Below, piece by piece: positions 17,298 through 25,444 of a stretch of 64,000 bases of DNA (positions are counted from its first letter, which is position 1; each line of letters starts with the position of its first letter). This stretch comes from Streptomyces barkulensis (lineage in GTDB: Bacteria; Actinomycetota; Actinomycetes; Streptomycetales; Streptomycetaceae), in assembly GCF_002843305.1 (NCBI RefSeq), contig NZ_PGSG01000009.1, forward strand, positions 124,001 to 188,000. The letters are read 5' to 3'. The notes beneath the pieces are model-generated. The model worked only from the letters and a program-made list of their open reading frames with translations. It made no database searches and was not told where the DNA came from. Made by a program: the position numbers and the translations under genes.

Positions 17298-17370
17298 TCC
17301 CCTGTAGCTCAATTGGCAGAGCAGCCGGCTGTTAACCGGCAGGTTACTGGTTCGAGTCCAGTCGGGGGAG
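17298..17370 (+). tRNA. tRNA-Asn (GTT)
   Basis: A full 73-base cloverleaf can be drawn: acceptor stem TCCCCTG with CGGGGGA, D arm AGCTC...GAGC, anticodon loop CTGTTAA with GTT at 17331-17333, and a T arm with TTCGAGT. Discriminator base is G. CCA is not encoded. It is followed by a strong hairpin. Confidence 0.95.
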
Positions 17371-17377
17371 CAGGACG

Positions 17378-17403
17378 AGAAGGGCCCCGCGAGGGGCCCT
17401 TCT
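17378..17403 (+). terminator. Terminator after tRNA-Asn
   Basis: AAGGGCCCC and GGGGCCCTT form a perfect stem around GCGA, extendable by further A-T/G-C pairs to AGAAGG...CCTTCT, with a short T-rich end. It starts eight bases after the tRNA. Confidence 0.85.
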
Positions 17404-17582
17404 TCATGTGCCCGGCACGTGTCCGGGCCGCTGCGGAGAGGCCTGCTCCGTTCCGGCGACCGGCCTCCGGCCCGTGGTGACGGGCCTCACTGCCCCTGCC
17501 TCACCCCGGCACGGGCGGGAGATCGTATGAGCGGCTATGCTGCGGCAGACGGCGCGCACAGATGTGCGTGGCGCGCCGTCCC

Positions 17583-17656
17583 GGGGCGGTAGCTCAGCCG
17601 GTTAGAGCAGCGGACTCATAATCCGTCGGCCGTGGGTTCGAGTCCCACCCGCCCCA
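17583..17656 (+). tRNA. tRNA with CAT anticodon (elongator Met or Ile2)
   Basis: A 74-base cloverleaf is present: acceptor GGGGCGG with CCGCCCC, anticodon loop CTCATAA with CAT at 17617-17619, T stem GTGGG/CCCAC, discriminator A. It lacks the initiator signature (the first pair is a normal G-C and there is no run of three G-C pairs in the anticodon stem), so it is not tRNA-fMet. Whether it is elongator tRNA-Met or the lysidine-modified tRNA-Ile2 cannot be settled by eye. Confidence 0.9.
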
Positions 17657-17668
17657 CTCGCGGCGATC

Positions 17669-17703
17669 GGCGGGGTCGCTCCGGAAGCCGGAGCGACCCC
17701 GCC
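17669..17703 (+). terminator. Strong terminator after the CAT-anticodon tRNA
   Basis: A perfect 16-bp stem (17669-17684 with 17688-17703) is closed by the loop AAG. It is 12 bases after the tRNA and may also stop leftward transcripts from the toxin/immunity genes. Confidence 0.85.
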
Positions 17704-17904
17704 GCGTCCTTTCCCTCCGGTGCCGCTCCCGGTGGCCCGGCGGGCGGCTCGGGTGCGGGCACGGGTGACGCACGTACCGCGGCGGTGCCGCGGAGGCACG
17801 CCGGGCTCCAGCCCCGTCCACCGGGCCGGGCCGGGCCGGCCCAGGAGGCCCCTGGACCCCGCACATCCGCGGGCACGGCCGGTCCGGCGTCACCCGGGGA
17901 AGGC

Positions 17905-18189
17905 TCACTCCTCGGGGAGCAGATTGTTGAAGACGTCGATCAGGTCCTCGATCCGCTCACCGAGCGGGGTGATCTCCCAGTCCCCGGTGAAGCCCACGTC
18001 CGTCAGCCGGTCGCTGAGGTGGTCGAGGAGATCCTCGACCACCTCCTCCGACGGGGGCCGGTCCGCCGTCACGGCACTCCGTACCTCGGCGTTCCCCTCC
18101 GACAGCTCCACCAGAAACCCGTATGCCTCCCTGTTGCCCGGAAACCAGGCAGGAACCCGGCCATGGGCCGCATTCATCACCTCGACCAC
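17905..18189 (-). CDS. Small acidic protein next to the RHS immunity gene (unknown)
   Basis: I do not recognise this roughly 94-residue acidic protein. It has a central run of Asp/Glu-rich amphipathic helix (EEVVEDLLDHLSDRL) and ends DVFNNLLPEE. Several starts are possible: GTG 18195, GTG 18189 (GGAGG seven bases upstream, preferred) and ATG 18177. It lies about 90 bases behind the putative immunity gene on the same strand. Its size, acidity and position suit a second or orphan immunity protein, but nothing in the sequence proves it. Confidence 0.55.
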   Translation of the reverse strand: MVEVMNAAHGRVPAWFPGNREAYGFLVELSEGNAEVRSAVTADRPPSEEVVEDLLDHLSDRLTDVGFTGDWEITPLGERIEDLIDVFNNLLPEE

Positions 18190-18275
18190 CTCCACGCCTC
18201 CAGGTCGCCTGGCACCGCGCCGGCTCCCCTTCCGGCCGCCTGTTCACGTGAAGGCCACCGCCCGGCCCCAGGAGC

Positions 18276-18779
18276 TCACCTCGGTGCGCTCTTCCCCCGT
18301 ACCGAGGACCGCAGCACCGCGAGGCGTTCCCCGTCGGGGTCGATCGCCTCCAGGATCGCCTCGGCGTTCTCCCGCCTGCGGGTGCCCAACTCCCGGTACA
18401 GCAGCCACAACCCTTCCCTCGCCAACTCCCGGCAGCGCGGACCGAGATCGGGGTTTCCCCGTTCGACTTCCTCCTCATCGGACTCGCCGGAGACGATCTG
18501 GTGGATCAACTCCACCACCGCGTCACGCGCCTCGACCGAGATCTCCTCCGTCAGCGCCGCGAGGAGCACCGACAGCACCGGGAGCGCCGAGTCGAAGAGC
18601 TGCCCCTGGACGACCACGGTGTTCTCCAGGTCCCAGTAGGCCTCCATGACCTCTTCCTCGGTCTCTCCCGAGACCATCCGGCGCAAAGCGTCCGGAACCT
18701 GCTCGGAGCGGTCCCCCAAGGTGTGGAGGCCGATCCACCGATGCCGGCCAATCTCGGCCTCGCACAACCTCTTCCTCAC
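18276..18779 (-). CDS. Putative immunity protein for the RHS deaminase toxin
   Basis: This 167-residue, mainly helical protein is rich in Glu/Asp/Leu/Arg and lacks a signal peptide or membrane segment. Repeated helix pairs (DALRRMVSGETEEEVMEAYW, then ALPVLSVLLAALTEE) suggest a HEAT-like solenoid, a fold often used by immunity proteins. The start is GTG 18779, which overlaps the toxin TGA (GTGA). GGAGG lies six bases upstream inside the last codons of the toxin, so the two are translationally coupled. An in-frame ATG at 18800 would lie further inside the toxin gene and lacks this site. Function is inferred from position and coupling. Confidence 0.7.
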   Translation of the reverse strand: MRKRLCEAEIGRHRWIGLHTLGDRSEQVPDALRRMVSGETEEEVMEAYWDLENTVVVQGQLFDSALPVLSVLLAALTEEISVEARDAVVELIHQIVSGESDEEEVERGNPDLGPRCRELAREGLWLLYRELGTRRRENAEAILEAIDPDGERLAVLRSSVRGKSAPR

Positions 18780-21700
18780 CAGGAACCTCCCTTGTCCCAT
18801 ATCACGTCCGGGGGGAACTGCTTTCTGCTATACCTGCTCTGGCAACGGACGCAGATGGGTATTTCCACCCACTTCCCCTTGCGCCAGCCGAAGGCCTTGG
18901 TGAAGATAGGCACCTTTGGTCCGCGGCCGAGCTGCCGTTCCACGTCTTGCTCGGCGCAACCGCTGGGGTCTGAGGAGCACCCCACCACGACACGTCCTGT
19001 CCCAGGGTCGTATCCGGCAGTGTACGTCGCGTGCTTGTTCTTCCTTTCCTTGCCCAACAGGTCCCTGGCATAACGAGCCGCAGCAGCTTCGTCGTCCTGC
19101 GCCTCGCTCCATCGCGGGGAGCTGTCCTGGGCCTGCTGCGAGGCAGCGTCCAGAACTTGGTCCCTGGCCTCTTCCCGAGCCTCGCTCCTGGCCTCGTTCC
19201 TGGCCTCCTGCGACCGCCGCTGCTGCTGGGCCGGTTTCCTCTGCTGCGAGGGCTTCGGCTTGGGCTTCGGGCGGCTCCGCGGCGCCGAGCGAGGCTTCGG
19301 CTTCGCCTTGCGCGCGGCGGCACGGCGGGCCTGTGCCCTGCGGGCCGCCGCGCGGGCCGCGCGCTGGCGGGCCTGGGCGGCGGCGCGGCGCTGGGCCGCC
19401 CTGCGGGCGGCGGCGCGAGCGGCGGCACGGCGGGCTGCCGCTCGGCGGGCAGCGGCCGCTCGGCGGGCTGCCGCTCGGCGGGCGGCGGCACGGGCAGCGG
19501 CACGGCGGGCGGCGGCACGGGCGGCCGCCCTGCGGGCGGCGGCACGGGCGGCGGCACGGGCGGCGGCCTGGGCGGCGCGGCGCGCGGCGTAGCGGGCGGC
19601 GGCGCGGATGGCGGCCTGGACGGCGATCCGGGCGGCGATGCCGATCAGGATCGGGAAGAACAGGCCCTCCGGGTCGGAGAACGTCGCCGGCGCGTTGTTG
19701 GCGTAGGCGTACGGGTTGATCGTCGCCGGGTCGGTGTAGTCCACCATCGGGTCGACCGAGATGAACCGCCCGGTGGCCGGGTCGTAGTCGCGGGCTCCGA
19801 GCCTGGTCAGACCGGTGTCCGGGTCCATGGTCCCGCCGACGAAGCCGCGCTGTCCGGGCCAGTCGGCCGGAGCGGTGCCGCGCGGCTCGCCGAACGGCGT
19901 CAGCTGCCGGCGGGTAACGGCCATGGCGGGATCGGCCATGTCGACCAGCAGGTTGGTCGAACCGTGGTGGTCGGCGAGCATCAACTGCCGCCCGCCTCCG
20001 GTGCTGCGCACGGTGGCCGAGCCGTCGGGGTGCTCGTAGAAGCGCTGGGCCCTGACCTCACCGGTGGCGTCGTTCGCCGTCAGCTCGATCTCGCCGAGGT
20101 AGAGGGTCTTGGCGCCGTCCGGCCCGGTGCGGATCAACCGTTCCCCGTCGGGCCCGTACAGGTAGGAGGTCTCCTTGGCGCCGCCGCCCTCCACGGGCTC
20201 GGAGACCTTGACCAACTGACCCTCCACGTCCCAGGTCAGGGTCTGGGTGTTGCCGCCGCGCCGGCGCTTGGTGGTGTTGCCCGCCGCGTCGTAGTCGAAG
20301 GTGTTCAGCCGCTCGCCGCCGGGGCCGGTGGAGGTGACCTCGGCGAGCGCGTTGGGGCCGCCGACGCCCTCCTGTCCGTAGCGGTAGGTCCGGGTGACGT
20401 CCTTGGCGGTGTCACCGTCCGGATCGTGCTCGACGAGTCTGGTGCGGTTGCCCGCCTCGTCGTAGGCGTAGGTGTGCCAGTAGGGGTTGGTGCCGCCGAC
20501 GGTCCCGGCATCGGGGCCGTCCTGGCATTCGGTGTCCTCCTCGGTCCAGGCCGAGGTCATCCGGCGCAGCCGGTCGTAGGTGAAGCACTGGGTGTCGGGG
20601 CGGGGGTCGGCGGTGGCGGCCTGGCCCGGCGTGCTGGTGATGCCGGTGACGTTGCCCGCCTCGTCGTAGGAGTAGCGGACGTCGTCGATGCGGCCGGGGG
20701 TGACGGACCGGTCGTAGACGGCACGGGTGAGCCGCTTGGTGAACTCGTCGAACTCGTAGGAGGCCCACACCTTTTTCCCGGTGGCGCCGGCCTCGGTGCG
20801 CAGCACCTCGCCGAAGGCAGAGTACTGGACATCGGTCACGTAGTTGGCCGCGCCGCCCATGGAGACGGGCAGGCCGTCGGCGTTGTAGCGGAAGACCACA
20901 CGCTCGCGGGTGAGGCCGCCCATGCCGGGCAGTTCCGCCCAGGAGAGGTTGCCGGTGGGCGTGTAGCTGTACTTGTAGGTGTAGGTGCCGCCGATGAGCC
21001 CTTCGTCCTCGGGGATCACGGTCCGGGTGCCGGTGGGCCGGTAGGCCTTGTCGTACCCGGTGACCTCCTCGCGGTACTCCCGGCCGCCGTGGTGGCGGAC
21101 GGCCGCGACGGGCAGGCCCTTGCCGAGGGTGTCGTAGGTCCACTCCAGGCGGAGGGGGCCGTCGGGGCCGTCCTCGCGCACGGCGGTGGGCCGGCCTCCG
21201 GCGTCGTAGTCGGTGTGGAGGGTGTTGCCGCGGGCGTCGGTGGTGGCCACCACGCGGTCGGAGTTGTCGTAGGTGTAGGTGGTGGTACCACCGTCGGGGT
21301 CGGTCACCGAGGTCTGGCGGCCGCGGGCGTCGTAGGTGAAGGTGGTCTCGGCGCCGCCGGGGGCGGTGATCTTCACCAGTTGGTCGAGCGCGTCGTAGTG
21401 GTAGACGGTGTCGCGCCAGGCGCCGCGGTCCTCCTCTGTGTACTCGCGCACCCGGGAGACGCGTCCCTCGTCGTCGGTGAAGGTGGTGGTGACGGTGTCG
21501 CCGCCGGGCGGCACCGTGGTGGTGGAGCCGCCGTCGCGCTCGATGGTGGTGCGGTGCTTCTCCTCGCCGCGGAAGTAGACGGTCTCGGCGATCGGCTCGC
21601 CCAGGCCGTTGTAGGTGACGCGGGTCTGCGAGGGCACCTCGTTGTCGCCGACGACGAGCAGGTCGGTGGAGGGCTCGGCGGTGTTGTGGTAGCCGTCGTT

Positions 21701-24700
21701 GGTCTTGAAGTCGCGTCCGGCGGAGTCGTAGAAGGTGTCGTTGACGATCCGGCCCTCGCCGACGGCCTCGTCCTGGGTCTGCCGGGTGCGCAGCAGGCCG
21801 TCGAGGATCTCGTGGGAGACCGCGTAGTCGCCGTTGTCCTTCAGGGTGCGGGTGGTGACGACCGTGGGCGCGTCGCGGCGGATGTCGTAGTCGTAGGTGG
21901 CCGAGGGGCTCTGGGTGGCCTTGTCCCGGTCTGTCTCCCAGACCTTCAGCAGGCGGCCGAGCGGGTCGTACTCCATGTCGGCGCGCTTGCCGTTGGCGTC
22001 GGTCTCGGCGAGCGGCAGGCCGCGCAGCGGGTCGAACTCGACCGTCTCGGTGTGGCCGAGCGGGTCGGTGGTGACGGTCTGCGTCGGGACGGCGACGGTG
22101 GCCGGGGTGTAGGAGACGGTGGTCTTGCGGCCCTCGGCGTCCCAGGTGGCGGTCTCCCTGCCGTGGATGTCGTACTCGGTGCGGTCGGTGGTGATGTGGC
22201 CGCTGCCGTCGGCGTCGAGTTCGCGGACCTCGGTGACCAGGCCGTGCGTCGGCGCCCGGCCGTACGCCTGCCCGTCGTAGAGGGTGCGGGTGTCGTCCAG
22301 GACGGTGGCGCCTGCGGTGCCGCAGCCGGCCGCCGTGGTGACCTCGCGGATCTCGGTGTCGACGATGTGCTTGGCGGCGTTGCGGGCGTAGGTGGTGGTG
22401 GTGCACCGCCTGGTGCCGCCGGTGGTGGTCTCGTCGACGGTGACGGGCAGGCCGTGGTCGTCGTAGGTGGTGGTCTCGGTGGAACGCAGCCAGGTGCCGC
22501 CGTCGCCGCGTTCACGGGTGCGGATGGTGGCCGGGCGCACCATGTACGCCTCCAGGGCCGTGGTGCCCTTGCGTGCGCGGGAGGCGGTCTTCTTCGACCA
22601 GGGGGTGAAGACGGTGGCGTTCTCCACCGGGCCGCCGTCAAAGGCGTAGGTGGTCTCCTCGCGGAGCTGGCCCTGGTACTGCGGCTCGTCGGCGACGGTG
22701 TCGCCCTCGGAGTCGGTGACGGTGACGGAGCGTTTGCCGCCGTCGGGCAGCCGGTCGCCGTTCATGCCGCGGAAGTAGCGGTGCTCGGTGAGCTGCTTGA
22801 CGTCGTCGCCGGCGCCGATGCGGGTGCGGACCCGCTCGTAGCCGCGGTACTGGCTCCAGGTGCGGTGCTTGGCCTCGGCGAACTCGCTGTCGTCGTAGGC
22901 CCAGGCGGCGCCGCCGAGGTACTCGTAGCTGGTGGTCTTCGGCGGGGCGTCGGTGACGTTGTCCTCCTCGCGGACCTGTGTCACCACGTACTTGTGGAAC
23001 CAGTCGCGCACCGGTTCCCAGGCGCCCTCGGGTGTCCAGTACTGCGGATAGCAGCGCATGGTGTTGGTGTGCGGTGAGGCCGGCATCCGCTTGGGCTCCA
23101 GGGCCCGGCAGTCCCTCTCCGAGTAGGTGACGGCGATGGTGCCGCCGGTCTCGGTGTCGATGGCGTTGACCCGGTGGCGGGAGAAGGGCGGCAGGCCCTC
23201 GACGCCGTCGACGCGGTTGTCCAGCTGGATGCCGCGGAAGGAGACCGGGGGCATCGACGCGGTGGTGCCGTCCGCCGCGTGCCCGGTGCGGGTGATGGAT
23301 TCCAGCCACAGCGCCGGGGAGGTGCCGTCACCGGTGGCGGGGAAGGACTGCTTCAGCTTCCAGGAGTCGACCGTCTTCAGCTCGGTGCCCGCCAACACCT
23401 GGGTGTCGATCTCCACCAGGCGCTTGGTGGACCAGAAGGTCGGGGTGTTCTTGCCCTTGCAGCTCTCGCCGGCCTTGCACTGGCGGTCCAGCGGGACGTC
23501 GGGCCAGTGCTTGGCGTTGGTGGCGGTCCGCTTGGACTCGGCGCAGTCGAAGGAGTCGGTGGGCAGGCAGCGTTCGGCGACGGTGAAGTTCATCCGCCCG
23601 GCGGGCCGCGCGGTGAAGAGCGTGTCGGCGCGCTGGCCGTAGTCGACGCGCCTGAGGTGGGTGGCACGGGTGTAGGCGACGCCGTCGTCCTTGCCTGCCG
23701 CGCCGTAGCGGTTGGTCTCCTTCGCCCACCACAGGCTCATCGCGTCGCCGTGCGGGTCGACGACGTAGTCGAGGTTCCAGCGCCAGGCCTGGGTGCAGGA
23801 GGAGGCCGCGAAGGTACTCGCGTGGCAGGGCTCGCCGGGGTGGTTCCCGTACACCGGGGCGGTGGCGGTGGAGTTGGTGACCGTGCCGTCGGGGGCGCCG
23901 GGCAGCTTGTTCAGGCCGAAGTGGTACCGGGTGCCGTCGGTGGTGGTCAGGACCCAGTACTCGCCGTCCCGTGTGCCGTTGTCCGCGCCGGTCCGGCGCT
24001 CCAGCCGGGAGCCGTCGTCGTCGGCGGGGCGCCAGGTGCCGGTGGTGTCGTCCTTGACCAGTTCGCCGGAGCTGCCGCCGAGTGACATCACCACCTGGTC
24101 GGAGCCCCAGCACAGGTCGCCGGTCTTGGTGGTGTTGTTGGCGCCGTCGCCCTGGTCGTCGGAGCAGGAGCGGTAGCGGCGTTCGATGAAGCCGGGTTCG
24201 TAGTCCCAGCCCTCGGCGACCCACGAGGACTGGGCGTTGGTGGATGCGGTACGGCCGTCGACCGACTGGGAGGAGTAGGAGAGAGCCACCTCGGGCTGCG
24301 GCCCGCCGGGGACCTCGGGTGCCTCGATCGGGTACGTCCAGGAGAAGCCGCCGGAGGAACTGCCGGCCATCCAGGAGCCCGAGGGGGACAGCGGGGTGGC
24401 GGCGTATGAGCCGGAGGCCCCGGAGGCCGAGGCGACGGCGGCCAGCACCGTCGGCTGCGCGGCGGTCAGCGTGACCTCGGCGGTGAGGGTCCGTTCGGCG
24501 GGGTCGTTGACGCTGCGCAGTGCGGTCGCCTCGCGGCAGTCCCGCTCGGCGGGGCTGGTCAGCGCGCAGGAGGGGAGCTCGACGAGAGTGAGCCGGGAGC
24601 CCCAGTCGCCGCCGTAGGCCTGGCCGAAGGAGGAGTAGTCGATCTCGACGCCGACCCGGCCGGACGCGGGTTTCCGGCCGGCCAGGACGTTCTGCGCCGG

Positions 24701-25264
24701 CGCGGGTGCGACGGTCAGGAGCACGCCGCCCACGCCCATCCGGCGGGCGGCTGCCGGGGACCTGACCTCGACGCGGGCCAGGTCACCGGTACCGGCCCGC
24801 TTCCGGTTCCCGGCTCCGTTCTTCTCCGGCGCCTTCCCGCCGGTCTTCGCCGTGGAGCCGACCGGGCGCAGGGTGACGGGGATGTCGGCGCTCGCGTCCA
24901 GGGCCGGCAGGCGGTCCGCGGGGCGGGCGGGGTCGGCCGGGTGCAGCCGGGCTTCACTCCCGTCGCCGTCCGTCTCTGCCACCGGCAGCACACCGGAGGC
25001 GGCCCGCCAGGTGCCGAGCGGGGGGCGCCAGTCCCGGGCGGTGTCGTCCGGCCCGGTCCTCTTCCCGGGTTTGTGGTCCCGGCCCGGAACCGGGCGCTCG
25101 TGCTTCGGCGCCGGCGGCTCGCTCCTCAGCGCTGCCGCCGCGGCGACATCGGCCTGGGGCAGCAGGGTGATCAACATGGCGACGAACGTCACCAAGGTCA
25201 CCGATCGCCGCCAGTGTCCGAGGTACTTGAGCTGCCAGAGGACCTGCTCGGCCCGCGTCCCCAC
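18776..25264 (-). CDS. Secreted RHS-repeat polymorphic toxin with C-terminal deaminase domain
   Basis: This 2162-residue protein starts at GTG 25264, about 30 bases after a predicted transcription start, and has a Sec-type signal (basic stretch, then VTLVTFVAMLITLLPQADVAAAA). Residues about 300-1000 carry a SpvB-like beta-rich region. Residues about 1000-1800 hold many YD/RHS repeats (YDxxGR, TYDxLGR types), which form a toxin-enclosing shell. The RHS core ends with YDPATGRFISVDP and FSDPEGL near residue 1865. An Ala/Arg linker (about 1881-1992) and a Lys/Pro/Gln/Arg hinge lead to a tip (about 2075-2162). The tip carries C2103-A-E2105 and C2138-x-x-C2141, the zinc and catalytic pattern of deaminase-fold toxins; it looks most like the XOO_2897 type from memory. 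It would deaminate nucleic-acid bases in rival cells. Confidence 0.88.
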   Translation of the reverse strand: MGTRAEQVLWQLKYLGHWRRSVTLVTFVAMLITLLPQADVAAAAALRSEPPAPKHERPVPGRDHKPGKRTGPDDTARDWRPPLGTWRAASGVLPVAETDGDGSEARLHPADPARPADRLPALDASADIPVTLRPVGSTAKTGGKAPEKNGAGNRKRAGTGDLARVEVRSPAAARRMGVGGVLLTVAPAPAQNVLAGRKPASGRVGVEIDYSSFGQAYGGDWGSRLTLVELPSCALTSPAERDCREATALRSVNDPAERTLTAEVTLTAAQPTVLAAVASASGASGSYAATPLSPSGSWMAGSSSGGFSWTYPIEAPEVPGGPQPEVALSYSSQSVDGRTASTNAQSSWVAEGWDYEPGFIERRYRSCSDDQGDGANNTTKTGDLCWGSDQVVMSLGGSSGELVKDDTTGTWRPADDDGSRLERRTGADNGTRDGEYWVLTTTDGTRYHFGLNKLPGAPDGTVTNSTATAPVYGNHPGEPCHASTFAASSCTQAWRWNLDYVVDPHGDAMSLWWAKETNRYGAAGKDDGVAYTRATHLRRVDYGQRADTLFTARPAGRMNFTVAERCLPTDSFDCAESKRTATNAKHWPDVPLDRQCKAGESCKGKNTPTFWSTKRLVEIDTQVLAGTELKTVDSWKLKQSFPATGDGTSPALWLESITRTGHAADGTTASMPPVSFRGIQLDNRVDGVEGLPPFSRHRVNAIDTETGGTIAVTYSERDCRALEPKRMPASPHTNTMRCYPQYWTPEGAWEPVRDWFHKYVVTQVREEDNVTDAPPKTTSYEYLGGAAWAYDDSEFAEAKHRTWSQYRGYERVRTRIGAGDDVKQLTEHRYFRGMNGDRLPDGGKRSVTVTDSEGDTVADEPQYQGQLREETTYAFDGGPVENATVFTPWSKKTASRARKGTTALEAYMVRPATIRTRERGDGGTWLRSTETTTYDDHGLPVTVDETTTGGTRRCTTTTYARNAAKHIVDTEIREVTTAAGCGTAGATVLDDTRTLYDGQAYGRAPTHGLVTEVRELDADGSGHITTDRTEYDIHGRETATWDAEGRKTTVSYTPATVAVPTQTVTTDPLGHTETVEFDPLRGLPLAETDANGKRADMEYDPLGRLLKVWETDRDKATQSPSATYDYDIRRDAPTVVTTRTLKDNGDYAVSHEILDGLLRTRQTQDEAVGEGRIVNDTFYDSAGRDFKTNDGYHNTAEPSTDLLVVGDNEVPSQTRVTYNGLGEPIAETVYFRGEEKHRTTIERDGGSTTTVPPGGDTVTTTFTDDEGRVSRVREYTEEDRGAWRDTVYHYDALDQLVKITAPGGAETTFTYDARGRQTSVTDPDGGTTTYTYDNSDRVVATTDARGNTLHTDYDAGGRPTAVREDGPDGPLRLEWTYDTLGKGLPVAAVRHHGGREYREEVTGYDKAYRPTGTRTVIPEDEGLIGGTYTYKYSYTPTGNLSWAELPGMGGLTRERVVFRYNADGLPVSMGGAANYVTDVQYSAFGEVLRTEAGATGKKVWASYEFDEFTKRLTRAVYDRSVTPGRIDDVRYSYDEAGNVTGITSTPGQAATADPRPDTQCFTYDRLRRMTSAWTEEDTECQDGPDAGTVGGTNPYWHTYAYDEAGNRTRLVEHDPDGDTAKDVTRTYRYGQEGVGGPNALAEVTSTGPGGERLNTFDYDAAGNTTKRRRGGNTQTLTWDVEGQLVKVSEPVEGGGAKETSYLYGPDGERLIRTGPDGAKTLYLGEIELTANDATGEVRAQRFYEHPDGSATVRSTGGGRQLMLADHHGSTNLLVDMADPAMAVTRRQLTPFGEPRGTAPADWPGQRGFVGGTMDPDTGLTRLGARDYDPATGRFISVDPMVDYTDPATINPYAYANNAPATFSDPEGLFFPILIGIAARIAVQAAIRAAARYAARRAAQAAARAAARAAARRAAARAAARRAAARAAARRAAARRAAAARRAAARRAAARAAARRAAQRRAAAQARQRAARAAARRAQARRAAARKAKPKPRSAPRSRPKPKPKPSQQRKPAQQQRRSQEARNEARSEAREEARDQVLDAASQQAQDSSPRWSEAQDDEAAAARYARDLLGKERKNKHATYTAGYDPGTGRVVVGCSSDPSGCAEQDVERQLGRGPKVPIFTKAFGWRKGKWVEIPICVRCQSRYSRKQFPPDVIWDKGGSW
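19290..19620 (-). repeat. Low-complexity GC-rich repeat encoding the Ala/Arg linker of the RHS toxin
   Basis: Degenerate copies of short units built on GCGGCACGG and GCGGGC encode over 100 residues that are almost only Ala and Arg, in patterns such as RRAAARAAARRAA. The stretch lies between the end of the RHS core and the toxin tip. Its internal repetitiveness makes it prone to length change. Confidence 0.85.
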
Positions 25265-25301
25265 CCTGCCCCCAAAATCTGAAGATCTTGTAATCGGCCG
25301 A

Positions 25302-25331
25302 ACACTAAGACGGCACAACTTCCCCTGACAA
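25302..25331 (-). promoter_or_regulatory. Probable promoter of the RHS toxin operon
   Basis: Leftward, TTGTCA (25331-25326) and TAGTGT (25307-25302) are 18 bases apart. Start of transcription would be near 25295, leaving a leader of about 30 bases to GTG 25264. The region is A/T-rich compared with its surroundings. Confidence 0.55.
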
Positions 25332-25339
25332 CCGTTTCG

Positions 25340-25370
25340 GTCAACTGTTGACTTGATCTGACCCGTCAGA
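25340..25370. promoter_or_regulatory. Two palindromes between the RHS toxin and the FG-GAP gene
   Basis: GTCAAC-T-GTTGAC (25340-25352) and TCTGAC-CC-GTCAGA (25357-25370) sit side by side upstream of the toxin promoter and about 75 bases before the divergent FG-GAP gene. They are candidate binding sites for a regulator shared by both genes. A TTGACT and a TTGACG also lie in this region but no clear rightward -10 could be assigned. Confidence 0.45.
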
Positions 25371-25444
25371 CTCAAAAAAGAGCAAAGGCTGTACCGTTCG
25401 CGGCAGTTGACGACACGTAAGGAAGCACTGGAGGTAAGCCCGCT

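Noticed and set aside
17583..17656. CAT tRNA as initiator tRNA-fMet
   Set aside because: The first acceptor pair is a normal G-C and the anticodon stem lacks the three consecutive G-C pairs of initiators.
17704..17904. Possible small gene between the tRNA terminator and the acidic ORF
   Set aside because: Only GC-biased frames without ribosome-binding sites or plausible composition are present; nothing could be supported.
19031..23077. Very long open frame on the plus strand opposite the RHS toxin
   Set aside because: It is a mirror of the toxin's GC-biased codons: Val/Gly/Ala-rich, without any family pattern or start signals. The minus-strand frame has a signal peptide, RHS repeats and a toxin tip.
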